A DNA stretch of 64,000 nt from Pantoea sp. 18069 (GCF_902706035.1 NZ_CACSJA010000021.1:1-64000); one strand, 5' to 3'. Counted from the stretch's first letter, positions 16,136 to 27,974 are shown. Notes: generated from the sequence alone by a model not told the origin. Made by a program: numbers and translations.

Positions 16136-16590
16136 TGGTGTCAACACCGTCTTCCACACAGCAATGGCCGGTGGCCATAGGCGAAGCGGCACGCCGCGCC
16201 GGGGTGTCGGCACGCATGCTGCGCCATTACGAAAGCCTGGGCCTGCTGGCGCATGTGGCGCGCAGCGAAAGCGGCTATCGCCAGTACAGCGCGGCCGATG
16301 TGCACGCGCTGCGCTTCATCCGCCGCAGCCGCGACCTGGGTTTCTCCATCGAGGAAATCTCCACCCTGCTGGGCCTGTGGCAGGACCAGGAGCGCACCAG
16401 CGCCAGCGTCAAGCAGATCGCCCAGGCGCATATAGCCAGCCTGGCCCAGCGCATCGCTGCGATGCAGGCCATGCAGCGCAGCCTACAGTCGCTGGTGCAG
16501 TGCTGCCATGGGGATGACAGGCCGGATTGCCCGATATTGGATGATCTGGCGGCGGCGGATGAGGCCTCGGCCTCTGCGCGTTCATACTGA
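16135..16590 (+). CDS. Copper-responsive MerR-family regulator CueR
   Basis: A 151-residue MerR-type activator. The N-terminal winged HTH reads IGEAARRAGVSARMLRHYESLGLL (residues 14-37), followed by the dimerising helix and the metal loop CCHGDDRPDCPIL. The two Cys eight residues apart (second Cys of CC, and Cys before PIL) fit the Cu(I) site of CueR. I chose ATG 16135; an in-frame ATG at 16063, touching the copZ stop, would add 24 residues. No clear Shine-Dalgarno precedes 16135. It should control the two CueR promoters upstream. Confidence 0.9.
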   Translation: MVSTPSSTQQWPVAIGEAARRAGVSARMLRHYESLGLLAHVARSESGYRQYSAADVHALRFIRRSRDLGFSIEEISTLLGLWQDQERTSASVKQIAQAHIASLAQRIAAMQAMQRSLQSLVQCCHGDDRPDCPILDDLAAADEASASARSY

Positions 16591-16599
16591 GCTGCCTCC

Positions 16600-16856
16600 C
16601 ATCTTGAGGACAGGCCGTTCATCCTTCGACGCGGCCGGCCAGGCAAGCTCTCAAGAAACAGCTTTTTTGCCAACTAAATCAATGACTTAGAAAGCACTCG
16701 ATTTGAGCAAACAGCGGCGATGGATGGCCGACGCTCAAAATACCGACCCTTCGACAAGCTCAGGGTGAACGGGATTTTGAGGTCATGCCTTACCCTGTCT
16801 CTTGATAACGCACGGCGAGACTTCGTCTCGCTTACCCCGCTCAGGGCGAGCGGAAA
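16600..16856. repeat. Dispersed composite repeat, copy 1
   Basis: Contains the conserved core CTCTCAAGAAACAGCTTTTTT then AAATCAATGACTTAGAAAGCA (16648-16696), a CAAACAGCGGCGATG block, AATACCGACCCTTCGACAAG, and a CTCGCTTACCCCGCTCAGGG block (about 16830). The same blocks in the same order recur near 62.6 kb, with partial copies at 26.5-26.8 and 49.2 kb. It fills the whole cueR-TetR gap and is non-coding. Confidence 0.8.
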
Positions 16857-16880
16857 CACAGGTCTGCACTCAAGCCATCG

Positions 16881-17588
16881 CTAACGCTTTAGCACGCCCC
16901 CCAGCAGCGTCTTCAGACAATGCTCCGCCACCTGTTCCGGCGAGTATTCCCCTCCAGGCTGGTACCAGCGGCCTATCCAGCTCAAGGCGCCGCCAATCAC
17001 GAAAGCCGTCATTTTCGGGTCGCAGGGCGCCAGACTCCCCTCCTCCACGCCCTGGGCCACGAGGCGGCGGAACTCGTGGTCTATCGCCGCCTTGATGCGC
17101 CGCAGCTCGGCGCGGTTGGGCTTAGAGATCTGCTCGTCGCCGACGCGGATCAGGCACATGCCGAAGTCCTGCGTGACGATGCGCGCATAGACCTGCATGC
17201 AGGCCGTGAGCTGGTCCAGCGCCGTGCCGCCCTCGCTGCGCGAAGCCTCGATGCCGTCGAGCATCAACTGCAGCCCCTGGCGCACGCAGCCCAGCAATAT
17301 CTCCTCCTTGTTCTTCACGTAGTAGTAGAGCGTGGGCTTGCTCACGCCCAGCCGCGCGGCAATGTCGTCGAGCGACGTCGCATGGAAGCCGCGCTCGTTG
17401 AACAGCTGCGCGGCCGCCGACAGCACGGCCTGGCGCTTGGCCTCGCGCTGCTGCGCGCTATGTTGCGTGGCCGGCCAGAGCGGGTCCTCGTCGGCCGCGG
17501 CCTCGGGGTTCTGCGTAGGCTTAGAAGAATGGTTCATACGTGTTTCCATGGGTGGCGGGAAAGTACCAATGCCTGCGGCAGTGGACAC
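16881..17588 (-). CDS. TetR-family transcriptional regulator
   Basis: A TetR repressor with an N-terminal HTH (LDDIAARLGVSKPTLYYYVKNKEEIL) preceded by AVLSAAAQLFNERGFHATS, and a C-terminal ligand domain with the ALSWIGRWYQPGGEYS stretch seen in regulators of fatty-acid or aromatic acyl-CoA genes. Coordinates use the GTG at 17588 (235 residues), which has an AGGA ribosome site; ATGs at 17549 and 17537 would give 222 or 218 residues. It is divergent from the Liv/acyl-CoA operon across an 83-bp region with two palindromes, so it is probably that operon's acyl-CoA-responsive repressor. Confidence 0.9.
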   Translation of the reverse strand: MSTAAGIGTFPPPMETRMNHSSKPTQNPEAAADEDPLWPATQHSAQQREAKRQAVLSAAAQLFNERGFHATSLDDIAARLGVSKPTLYYYVKNKEEILLGCVRQGLQLMLDGIEASRSEGGTALDQLTACMQVYARIVTQDFGMCLIRVGDEQISKPNRAELRRIKAAIDHEFRRLVAQGVEEGSLAPCDPKMTAFVIGGALSWIGRWYQPGGEYSPEQVAEHCLKTLLGGVLKR

Positions 17589-17600
17589 CCACCAGAATCC

Positions 17601-17632
17601 TACTCGTGAGTAAGAAGTCTACTGACCAGTAG
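17601..17632. promoter_or_regulatory. Twin palindromic TetR operators
   Basis: TACTCGTGAGTA (17601-17612) and CTACTGACCAGTAG (17619-17632) are each perfect inverted repeats with a 2-bp centre. Their centres are about 19 bp apart, nearly two helical turns, between the TetR start and the operon start at 17672. That spacing suits two TetR dimers repressing both directions. Confidence 0.65.
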
Positions 17633-17671
17633 ATCCCCCTCCGGTTCGAACAAACCCGCAGAAGAAGGCCG

Positions 17672-18541
17672 ATGGAGACACACCCCCCAGGCAGCCCCGC
17701 TGCCCCCCTGCTTCAGGTCGACGGCATCACGCTGGCCTTTGGCGGCGTCAAAGCGCTCAACGGCGTAGGCTTCGCCGTGCAGCCCGGCTCGATCACCGCG
17801 GTGATCGGCCCCAACGGCGCGGGCAAGACGTCGCTGTTCAACACCATCTCGGGCTTTTACCGCCCCGCCCAGGGCCGCATCCTGTTCGAAGGCCGCGACA
17901 TCAGCCAGGTGCACGCGCCGCAACGCGCGCGCCTGGGCCTGGGCCGCAGCTTCCAGAACATCGCGCTGTTCCGCGGCATGACCGTGCTCGACAACATCAA
18001 GCTCGGCCGCCACGCCCACCTCAAGACCAACGTGCTCGACGCGCTGTTCTACCTGGGCCGCGCGCGCCGCGAAGAAGCCGCGCTGCGCGCCGACATCGAG
18101 GAGCGCATCATCGACTTCCTCGAGATCGACCACATCCGCCACGCGCCGGTATCGGCGCTGCCCTACGGCCTGCAAAAGCGCGTCGAAATGGCGCGCGCGC
18201 TGGCCATGCAACCCAAGGTACTGATGCTCGACGAACCCGTCGCCGGCATGAACCGCGAGGAGACCGAGGACATGGCGCGCTTCATTCTCGACGTGCGCGC
18301 CGAATGGGGCGTGACGGTGCTGATGGTCGAGCACGACATGGGCATGGTGATGGACCTGTCCGACCATGTGGTGGTGCTCAACTTCGGCCAGGTGATTGCC
18401 CAGGGCACGCCGGCCCAGGTCCAGGCCGACCCCGAAGTGATACGCGCCTATCTGGGCTCGGGCGATGTCGGCGACCTGCGCCAGCGCCTGCATGCGGGCC
18501 TGACAAACACGGCCGCAAGCGCCGGCATGGGAGCCAACTGA
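17672..18541 (+). CDS. Branched-chain-type ABC importer ATPase (LivG type)
   Basis: A 289-residue ABC ATPase. Walker A GPNGAGKTS (about residues 48-56), the Q-loop in GRSFQNIALF, Walker B LMLDEPVAGMN (about 189) and switch His in VEHDMGMVM are present. The usual LSxGQ signature is degenerate here (ALPYGLQKRVEMARAL), which is common in LivG subunits of this group. It is the first gene of the operon and its TGA overlaps the LivH start codon. It energises HAAT-family uptake with the LivF paralog four genes on. Confidence 0.92.
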   Translation: METHPPGSPAAPLLQVDGITLAFGGVKALNGVGFAVQPGSITAVIGPNGAGKTSLFNTISGFYRPAQGRILFEGRDISQVHAPQRARLGLGRSFQNIALFRGMTVLDNIKLGRHAHLKTNVLDALFYLGRARREEAALRADIEERIIDFLEIDHIRHAPVSALPYGLQKRVEMARALAMQPKVLMLDEPVAGMNREETEDMARFILDVRAEWGVTVLMVEHDMGMVMDLSDHVVVLNFGQVIAQGTPAQVQADPEVIRAYLGSGDVGDLRQRLHAGLTNTAASAGMGAN

Positions 18542-19419
18542 TGGATTGGGCCTACCTGTTTGAAATCAGCCTCACCGGCCTGGCCGGAGGCGGCCTCTAC
18601 GCGCTTGCCGCGCTGGCCTTCGTGATGGTCTACAAGGCCACGCGCGTGGTCAACATCGCCATCGGCGAAATCCTGATGGTCGGCGCCTACCTGTTCTTCA
18701 CGTTCTCGGCGAGTTTCGCGCTGCCGCTGTGGCTCGCGATTCCGGCCGCCGTGCTGTGCTGCGGGCTGCTGGGCGCGGTGATAGAGCGCACCATCATCCG
18801 CCCGCTGCTGGGCGAGCCGCCGATCTCGGTGTTCATGGTCACGGTCGGCCTGGCCTCGGTATTGGTGGGTCTGGTCGAGATGATCTGGACCGCCGACCAG
18901 CGCCGCCTGCCCGACTTCATGCCCACCCAGCCGATCATGGTCGGCGAAGCCTTTCTCGCGCCCAAGATCTTCTGGGGCGCGGTGATCGCCGTGGTATTCA
19001 TTGCCGTGGTGCTGCTGGTGTTTCGCTTCTGGCGCGGTGGCGTGGCGCTGCGCGCCACGGCCTCGGACCAGGCCGCGGCCTACTCCATGGGCATCAACGT
19101 GCCGCGCGTGTTCTCGCTGGCCTGGGTGGTCTCGGCGATGATCGCCGCGGTCTCGGGAATCATCGTCGGCTCGATCGGCGGCATCTCCTCGTCGATGGGC
19201 GTGTTCGGCCTGTCCGTGCTGGTGGTGGTGATCGTCGGCGGGCTCGACAGCGTGCTCGGCGCGCTCATCGGCGGGCTGTTCATCGGCCTCATCGAAGCGC
19301 TGGCCGGGGCCTTCCTCGGCGGCGAATACAAGCTGCTGAGCACCTTCATCATGCTGGTGATCGTGCTCATGATCCGCCCCTACGGCCTGTTCGGCACCCG
19401 CGAAATCGAGAGGTTGTAG
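18541..19419 (+). CDS. Branched-chain-type ABC permease (LivH type)
   Basis: A 292-residue membrane protein with about eight helices. GGGLYALAALAFVMVYKATRVVNIAIGE is the LivH N-terminal signature, and the EAA-like region around SDQAAAYSMGINVPRVF contacts the ATPases. The ATG (18541) overlaps the LivG stop. It forms the transmembrane pore with LivM. Confidence 0.93.
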   Translation: MDWAYLFEISLTGLAGGGLYALAALAFVMVYKATRVVNIAIGEILMVGAYLFFTFSASFALPLWLAIPAAVLCCGLLGAVIERTIIRPLLGEPPISVFMVTVGLASVLVGLVEMIWTADQRRLPDFMPTQPIMVGEAFLAPKIFWGAVIAVVFIAVVLLVFRFWRGGVALRATASDQAAAYSMGINVPRVFSLAWVVSAMIAAVSGIIVGSIGGISSSMGVFGLSVLVVVIVGGLDSVLGALIGGLFIGLIEALAGAFLGGEYKLLSTFIMLVIVLMIRPYGLFGTREIERL

Positions 19420-19423
19420 TCCC

Positions 19424-20461
19424 ATGAGAATCGGCACGCTCAAGCAAAGTTACGTCGCGGACGCGGCACTGTTCGACTCGCGCACGCAGAAGGTCTGGCT
19501 CGCCGTCGCGGCCGCGCTGCTGTTCGTCTTTCCCTTCATGGCCAGCGACTACTGGCTGTACCTCGCCTGCCTGGTGAGCATCAACGTCGCCAGCGCCACC
19601 GGGCTCAACATCCTGACCGGCTACACCGGCCTGGTGAGCCTGGGGCAGGCCGCGTTCATGGGACTGGGCGCCTACACCGTCGCCATACTCGAGACGCGCC
19701 TGGGCACGCCGTTCCTGCTCAACCTGCTGGCCGGCGGCCTTGTCGCCATGCTCGGCGGCATCGTGGTCGGCATTCCCTCGCTGCGCGTCAAGGGCCTGTA
19801 CCTCGCGATCGCGACCATCGCGGCCTCGTTCATCGCCCACTTCCTATTTGCCAACCTCGCGCTCACGGGTGGCACGACCGGCATTTCCATGCCACCGGCC
19901 AGGCTCTTCGGCGTGCCGCTGGAGACTTCGTTCCAGCTCTACTGGGTGATCGTTCCGGTCACGCTGCTGATGCTGCTGGGCGCGGCCAACCTGTTTCGCA
20001 CGCGCATAGGCCGGGCCTTCATCGCCATCCGCGACCGCGACATCTCGGCCGAAGTGCTGGGCATTCCACTGCTGCGCTACAAGCTGCTGTCGTTCGGCCT
20101 GTCGTCGTTCTACGCGGGCGTGGCCGGGGGCCTGTGGGCCTACTTCTTTCGCGTGGTCACGCCCGAGAGCTTTCCGCTGCTGATGTCGATCTTCTTTCTC
20201 GCCGCGATCATCGTCGGCGGCATGGGCAGCATTCTTGGCGGCATCCTCGGCGCGGTCTTCATGACCATGGTGCCCGAGTTGCTCAAGCTGGTGGTCGACC
20301 TGCTGCCCGGCGGCAGCGAACTCACGGTGTTTCTCTCGCCCGTGCGCACCATCATCTTCGGCCTGCTGATCATCGGTTTTCTGGTGTTCGAGCCGCTGGG
20401 GCTCGCAGAAGTGTGGCGGCGCATTCGCCGCTTTTTCCACCTGTGGCCTTTCCGCAATTGA
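19424..20461 (+). CDS. Branched-chain-type ABC permease (LivM type)
   Basis: A 345-residue permease with eight to ten membrane helices. Family signatures are ATGLNILTGYTGLVSLGQAAFMG (residues 46-68) and the cytoplasmic coupling region AIRDRDISAEVLGIPLLRYKLLSF. It starts 4 bp after LivH and pairs with it. No unusual features. Confidence 0.93.
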   Translation: MRIGTLKQSYVADAALFDSRTQKVWLAVAAALLFVFPFMASDYWLYLACLVSINVASATGLNILTGYTGLVSLGQAAFMGLGAYTVAILETRLGTPFLLNLLAGGLVAMLGGIVVGIPSLRVKGLYLAIATIAASFIAHFLFANLALTGGTTGISMPPARLFGVPLETSFQLYWVIVPVTLLMLLGAANLFRTRIGRAFIAIRDRDISAEVLGIPLLRYKLLSFGLSSFYAGVAGGLWAYFFRVVTPESFPLLMSIFFLAAIIVGGMGSILGGILGAVFMTMVPELLKLVVDLLPGGSELTVFLSPVRTIIFGLLIIGFLVFEPLGLAEVWRRIRRFFHLWPFRN

Positions 20462-20495
20462 GCGGCAGCGCCCTGTCATCGACGAGGAACAACGC

Positions 20496-21677
20496 ATGCA
20501 ACAGAACCTGACATCCCGGCGCCGCCGCTCGCTGCTGCTGGCAGCCGGCGCAAGCCTTGCCGCCCCGCTGGCCGCGCACGCCCAGACCGGCGGCGAAGAC
20601 ATCGTCATCGGCGGCTCGATTCCCATGACCGGCGTGTTTGCGTTCGCGGGCGTGGGCATCAACCTGGGCATAGGCGACTACGTGAAGATGGTCAACGACG
20701 CGGGCGGCATCAAGGGCCGCAGGCTGCGCTACGTGCCCGAGGATACGGGCTACAAGGTCGACGTCTCGGTCGCGGCCTACAAGAAGCTCACCAGCCAGAA
20801 CAAGATCAACCTCTACTACGGCGACTCGACCGGCTTCTCGAAGACCATCAACCCCGAACTCGACCGCAACGGCGGCATCCTGATGGCCGGCGCCTCGTTC
20901 GCGACCGAGCTCAACGACCCCAAGAAGTACCCCAACCAGTTCCTCGTCGGCCCCGACTACACCGAGATGTTCGGCATCCTGCTCAAGCACATTGCCAAGG
21001 AGAAGCCCGGCGCCAAGGTGGCCTTCGTCTACTCCGACTCCGAGTTCGGCCGCGACCCGATCGAGGCCAGCGAAGCCATGGCCAAGCAGCTGGGCCTGTC
21101 GGTGCCCGTCAAGCTGATGACGCCGGCCGGCAGCGTCGACGTGTCGACCGAAGTCATCAAGCTGCGCCGCGCCGCGCCCGACTACACCATCTTCCACGGC
21201 TACATCCTCGCGCCGATTCCCGAGTTCATCACCCAGGGCAAGCAGATGGGCATGACCAGCAAATGGATGGGCACGTTCTGGACCATGGACAGCTCCACCG
21301 TGATGCGGATGGGCCCGGCCGGCGACGGCTTCATGGGCGTCATGCCCTACCGCTACTACTACGACACTTCGGCGCCCTCGCCCACGCTCGACAGGATCCG
21401 CAAGCTGCGCCCCGAATACCAGAGCACGGCCTATATGCAGGGGTATCTTGCGGCCATGCTGTTCGTCGAATCGGCCAGGCGCTGCCTCGACGCGGGCAAG
21501 CCGCTCAGCGGCCCCAATCTCAAGGCCGCGCTCAACAGCCTCAAGGACTTCGATACCGGCGGCCTGATCGGCGTGCCCATCACCATCCGCGGCAACTCCA
21601 TTCCCGTGGGCCGCGTCTACCGCGCCGACATGAAGGAGCAGAAGATGGTGCCGGCCTCGGACTGGATCGCGCTCTGA
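20496..21677 (+). CDS. Periplasmic ABC substrate-binding protein (HAAT type)
   Basis: A 393-residue solute receptor of the Leu/Ile/Val-binding fold (IVIGGSIPMTGVFAFAGV after the signal). The leader carries an arginine cluster SRRRRSLLLAAG and an Ala-X-Ala cleavage region (AAHAQ), so Tat export is possible. A receptor placed inside a CoA-ligase operon suggests it binds an aromatic or branched carboxylic acid rather than an amino acid, but the ligand cannot be read from sequence. Confidence 0.9.
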   Translation: MQQNLTSRRRRSLLLAAGASLAAPLAAHAQTGGEDIVIGGSIPMTGVFAFAGVGINLGIGDYVKMVNDAGGIKGRRLRYVPEDTGYKVDVSVAAYKKLTSQNKINLYYGDSTGFSKTINPELDRNGGILMAGASFATELNDPKKYPNQFLVGPDYTEMFGILLKHIAKEKPGAKVAFVYSDSEFGRDPIEASEAMAKQLGLSVPVKLMTPAGSVDVSTEVIKLRRAAPDYTIFHGYILAPIPEFITQGKQMGMTSKWMGTFWTMDSSTVMRMGPAGDGFMGVMPYRYYYDTSAPSPTLDRIRKLRPEYQSTAYMQGYLAAMLFVESARRCLDAGKPLSGPNLKAALNSLKDFDTGGLIGVPITIRGNSIPVGRVYRADMKEQKMVPASDWIAL

Positions 21678-21693
21678 CGCAAGGGAAACACGT

Positions 21694-22512
<819 letters not shown>

Positions 22513-22532
22513 GGCCCAGGACCCGTTCACAC

Positions 22533-24349
<1,817 letters not shown>

Positions 24350-24353
<4 letters not shown>

Positions 24354-25156
24354 ACTCCATGCCCCCCGACTCCCCTCCCTGCGAAGAAGCGCTGCGCATC
24401 GAGCGCGACGGCGCCATCGTCACGCTGGTCTTCAACCGGCCCCAGGCACTCAACGCCATCAACGTGGCCATGGCCCAGGCGCTGCTGGCCGCGCTGCAGG
24501 ACATTGCGCAGGACGACAGCGTGCGCGCGCTGGTGCTGCGCGGCGAAGGCCGGGCCTTCATGGCCGGCGGCGATCTGCTCACGCTGCAGCGCGACCCGCT
24601 GGCCGGCGTCGACGCGTTGCTCGCGCCGCTGAACCAGGCGCTGCTGCTGCTGGCCAAGCTGAACGCGCCGGTGATCGCCCAAGTCCAGGGCGCGGCGGCG
24701 GGCGCGGGCCTGAGCCTGATGCTGCAGGCCGACTTCGTGCTCGCCGCCGAAGGCGCGCAATTCAACCTTGCCTACATCAACCTCGGCGCGAGCTGCGATG
24801 TCGGCGCGTCCTGGGCGCTGCCGCGCTGGGTCGGCCTGCGCCGCGCGCTCGAGATCGCCATGCTCGGCGAGGCGCTCGACGCCTCCCAGGCGCTGCAGAT
24901 GGGGCTGATCAACCGCATCGTGCCGGCCGCGGAACTGCCGGATGAAGTGCAGCGCCTGGCCGCGCGCCTGGCCCAGGGCCCGACCCAGGCGCTGGGCCAT
25001 ATGCGCCGGCTGATGCGAGCCTCGCTGGAGACAGACCTGCAGGCCCAGCTTCAAGCAGAATGGCAGGCGTTTCGGGCCTGCGCGCAAACCCATGACCTGC
25101 GTGCCGGCATCGATGCATTCTTTCAAAAGCAGCCGGCGCGCTTCACGGGCCGTTGA
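24350..25156 (+). CDS. Enoyl-CoA hydratase/isomerase family protein
   Basis: A 268-residue crotonase-fold protein. The first oxyanion-hole segment is GRAFMAGGDLL (about residues 64-74) and the second is VQGAAAGAGLSLMLQADF. In place of the hydratase glutamates it shows SCDVGASWALPRWVG, resembling the PDSGSTW segment of PaaG-like isomerases, so Delta3-Delta2 isomerase activity is as likely as hydration. The start overlaps the acyl-CoA synthetase stop (ATGA). Confidence 0.87.
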
Positions 25157-25164
25157 CTGCAAAG

Positions 25165-25173
25165 TTATCCACA
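25165..25173 (+). promoter_or_regulatory. DnaA box abutting thiolase ribosome site
   Basis: Perfect TTATCCACA followed immediately by GGA, 10 bp before the thiolase ATG. This is the same DnaA-box plus Shine-Dalgarno arrangement as at copZ. Confidence 0.65.
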
Positions 25174-25183
25174 GGATCAGGCA

Positions 25184-26371
25184 ATGACTACTCGCGAGAT
25201 TTTCGTCGTCAGCAGCGCACGCACCGCCATAGGCACCTTTGGCGGCAGCTTGAAGGACGTCCCCAACACGCAGCTCGCCACCACGGCCGTCAAGGCCGCG
25301 ATCGCGCGCTCTGGCCTCGATCCGCAGGCCATAGGCCATGTGGTCATGGGCAATGTGATTCCCACCGATACCAAGGACGCCTATCTCAGCCGCGTCGCGG
25401 CCGTCGACGCCGGCTGCCCGATTGAAACGCCGGCGTTCAACGTCAACCGCCTGTGCGGCTCGGGCCTGCAGGCCATTGTCTCGGCCGCCCAGGCAATCGC
25501 GCTTGGAGACTGCGACGTGGCCGTCGGCGGCGGCTCGGAATCGATGAGCCGCGGCCCGTACTTCGACACCGCGGCGCGCTGGGGCGCGCGCATGGGCGAC
25601 GCCAGGAGCATCGACTACATGCTGGGCATCCTGCATGACCCCTGGCAGAAAATGCACATGGGCATCACCGCCGAGAACGTCGCCGCGCGCTACAAGATCA
25701 GCCGCGAGCAGCAGGACCAGCTCGCGCTGCTGAGCCAGCAGCGCGCGGCTGCGGCCATCGCCGCGGGCTATTTCAAGGAACAGATCGTCCCCGTCGAAAT
25801 CGCGACCCGCAAAGGCACGGTGCTGTTCGACACCGACGAGCATGTGCGCGCCGCGACCACGCTCGAAACCCTGGCCGGCATGAAGCCCGCCTTCCAGAAG
25901 GACGGCGGCAGCGTCACGGCCGGCAATGCCTCGGGCCTCAACGACGGCGCCGCTGCCGTGGTGCTGGTCGCGGGCGATCGCCTGGCCGGCCTGAACGCCA
26001 AGCCGCTGGCACGCCTCGTGGGCTATGCGCACGCGGGCGTGGAGCCGGCCTACATGGGCATAGGCCCCGTGCCCGCGACGCAGAAGGTACTGGCGCGCAC
26101 CGGCCTGAAAATCGCCGACATGGACGTGATCGAAGCCAACGAAGCTTTCGCCGCCCAGGCCTGCGCCGTGATCCAGGAACTCGGCCTGGACCCGGCCAAG
26201 GTCAACCCCAACGGTTCGGGCATCTCGCTGGGCCACCCCGTGGGCGCGACCGGCGCCATCATCACCACCAAGGCCATCGCCGAGCTGCACCGCACGGGCG
26301 GGCGCTATGCGCTGGTGACGATGTGCATTGGCGGGGGTCAGGGGATTGCGGCGATTTTTGAGCGGGTGTAA
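25184..26371 (+). CDS. Acetyl-CoA acyltransferase (beta-ketothiolase)
   Basis: A 395-residue type-II thiolase. The acyl-accepting Cys lies in NRLCGSGLQAI (about residue 90), the His in NPNGSGISLGHPVGATG (about 351), and the second Cys in TMCIGGGQG (about 381). It cleaves 3-ketoacyl-CoA and is the last gene of the operon. The trio ligase-hydratase-thiolase supports beta-oxidation of the imported acid; a dedicated acyl-CoA dehydrogenase and hydroxyacyl-CoA dehydrogenase are missing from the cluster. Confidence 0.93.
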   Translation: MTTREIFVVSSARTAIGTFGGSLKDVPNTQLATTAVKAAIARSGLDPQAIGHVVMGNVIPTDTKDAYLSRVAAVDAGCPIETPAFNVNRLCGSGLQAIVSAAQAIALGDCDVAVGGGSESMSRGPYFDTAARWGARMGDARSIDYMLGILHDPWQKMHMGITAENVAARYKISREQQDQLALLSQQRAAAAIAAGYFKEQIVPVEIATRKGTVLFDTDEHVRAATTLETLAGMKPAFQKDGGSVTAGNASGLNDGAAAVVLVAGDRLAGLNAKPLARLVGYAHAGVEPAYMGIGPVPATQKVLARTGLKIADMDVIEANEAFAAQACAVIQELGLDPAKVNPNGSGISLGHPVGATGAIITTKAIAELHRTGGRYALVTMCIGGGQGIAAIFERV

Positions 26372-26387
26372 TTAACGCCCCCACGCT

Positions 26388-26480
26388 TGCTCGCTTCGCG
26401 TAGCTGCGCGCTGGGGGGCGCAGCCCCCCACAGCGTTTGCCGCCCGGCGGCGGCTCGCGTCGCCCCCCAGAGTTCGCGCC
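26388..26480. repeat. GC-rich intergenic repeat after thiolase
   Basis: Includes CTTGCTCGCTTCGCGTAGCT, GCGCTGGGGGGCGCAGCCCC and GCCGCCCGGCGGCGGCTCGC, containing two GC-rich hairpins (GGGGG...CCCCC and GCCGCC...GGCGGC). It resembles intergenic repeats of Comamonadaceae and may also end the liv/acyl-CoA transcript. Confidence 0.45.
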
Positions 26481-26487
26481 CAACCGT

Positions 26488-26780
26488 TCGCCCTGAGCGA
26501 GGTAAGCAAGCCGAGGCCTCGCAAGGCGTTAAAAAGAAACAGCGGGCTTCAAAATCCCCGTTCGCCCTGAGCCTGTCGAAGGGTGAACGGCCTGCGCTCA
26601 AATCATGAGGACGGGCCGTTCATGGTTCGACAAGCTCACCACGAACGGTTCAAAGTTTTGTCGCTGTTTGCCCAAATCGGTCACTTTCTAAGTCATTGAT
26701 TTATTTGGGGAAAAAAGCTGTTTCTTGAGAGCCTGTCGAAGAGTGAACCGCCTGCGCTCAGGGCATGAGGACAGGCCGTT
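26488..26780. repeat. Dispersed composite repeat, copy 2 (inverted)
   Basis: Carries the conserved core in reverse orientation (CTTTCTAAGTCATTGATTTA then AAAAAAGCTGTTTCTTGAGA, 26684-26731), the TTCGCCCTGAGCCTGTCGAA block (26552-26580) and GGCCGTTCATGGTTCGACAA followed by GCTCACCACGAACGG. It occupies most of the 562-bp thiolase-rdgC gap. No coding frame there looks real. Confidence 0.75.
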
Positions 26781-26890
26781 CATGGTCCCACAGGGGCGCC
26801 GAGTCAAGCTCACCGCGAGCGGTTTTTCCTTTCGTACTGAGCCTGCCTGGCCGACCGTGTCCAAAGGTGAACAACCTGTCCACCAAATAA

Positions 26891-26917
26891 AAAAGAGCCG
26901 CATAAAGCGGCTCTTTT
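26891..26917. terminator. Bidirectional terminator downstream of rdgC
   Basis: AAAAGAGCCGC and GCGGCTCTTTT form an 11-bp perfect stem around ATAAA. It is placed 17 bp after the leftward rdgC stop and serves that gene. Confidence 0.9.
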
Positions 26918-26933
26918 GCATGGCGCGGACCGA

Positions 26934-27974
26934 TCAGAACGGCGCGGATTCAGGATCCGAATCCTCAGGTGCCTCCTTGGGCCCCGTCACGGCCATTGCC
27001 TTGCCCTTGCCAGCCGCCACGCGCACACCCAGCACTTCGGCTGGCGCAGGCTGCTGCAGCGCCGCCGGCAGGCCTTCGCCCAGTGCCGTGCGCCCTTCAC
27101 CGCCCAGCGCCTCGATCAGGTCGGGCAGCAGCCGGCTCAGTTCGCCCGTGGCAATCGCCACGTCGGCGTCAAAACCGCCGTCGTCCTTGGACTGGCCGTC
27201 GAACACGGTTTCCAGGAAGGTGATTTTCTTGACCTGCAGGCCTTCGGTCAGCAGCAGCGAAACCCGGTCGTCCCAGGTCAGCGCGAGCTTGGTCGGCAGC
27301 TTGCCGGCTTCGATATGCGCCTTGACTTCATCGATGTCCAGCGGATGGCGCGCATAGCGCACCACCGACTTGGCTTCGTCGGCGCTCTTGAGTTCGCACT
27401 CCTGGTCGATGGTGAAGCCCACGGGTGGCTCCTGGCTGGACAGCCAGTGCGCCATCGCGGCCTGGGCCGAAGTCTGCGTGTCGAGCAATGCCACGGCAAA
27501 GCCCGGCAGTCCGTCGACCAGCAGCGTCACGACTTCGTCCGCGCGCGTCTGGCTGCCCGTGTCGAGCACCAGAAAGCGCGCCGCGGAGTCGATCCAGATC
27601 CACATGCCGCCCTGCTTGGTGAAGGCCATGGGCAGCAGATCGAGCTTGGCCTCGTCCTTGAGCTCCTGCTTTTCCTTCTTGCCCGGCTTGCGGCCCGAAG
27701 TGCGCTCGATGGCGTCGGCCTTTTCCTGCACCTTGCGGTTGAGCACGCTGGCCGGCAGCATCTTGCTTTCACTCATGAAGCGCAGGATCCACTGCCCCCC
27801 TACCGACTCGGCAAACAGGCCTTCGCCCTCGCCACGCGGCTGCACCCAGCCCGCGGAACGCTCCTGCGTGGCCCCGCACTCGGTGAAAGGCGTGCGCGCC
27901 AGCGCCTCCTCCACCTGCTCCAAAGTGCCCTGCCATTGCTCTGCAATGCGGTACACGATCATGTTCTTGAACAT
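26934..27974 (-). CDS. Recombination-associated protein RdgC
   Basis: A 346-residue ring-forming, nonspecific DNA-binding protein that limits RecA. The family N-terminus MFKNMIVYRI, the conserved RGEGEGLFAESVGGQWILR region and KLPTKLALTWDDRVS (about residue 225) are present. The Ala/Pro-rich, acidic C-terminal tail is about 40 residues longer than the E. coli protein as I remember it. It is monocistronic, next to the proposed replication origin. Confidence 0.93.
   Translation of the reverse strand: MFKNMIVYRIAEQWQGTLEQVEEALARTPFTECGATQERSAGWVQPRGEGEGLFAESVGGQWILRFMSESKMLPASVLNRKVQEKADAIERTSGRKPGKKEKQELKDEAKLDLLPMAFTKQGGMWIWIDSAARFLVLDTGSQTRADEVVTLLVDGLPGFAVALLDTQTSAQAAMAHWLSSQEPPVGFTIDQECELKSADEAKSVVRYARHPLDIDEVKAHIEAGKLPTKLALTWDDRVSLLLTEGLQVKKITFLETVFDGQSKDDGGFDADVAIATGELSRLLPDLIEALGGEGRTALGEGLPAALQQPAPAEVLGVRVAAGKGKAMAVTGPKEAPEDSDPESAPF

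Noticed and set aside
18448..19443. 331-residue leftward frame opposite LivH
   Set aside because: His/Asp/Ala-rich antisense shadow of a clear permease gene.
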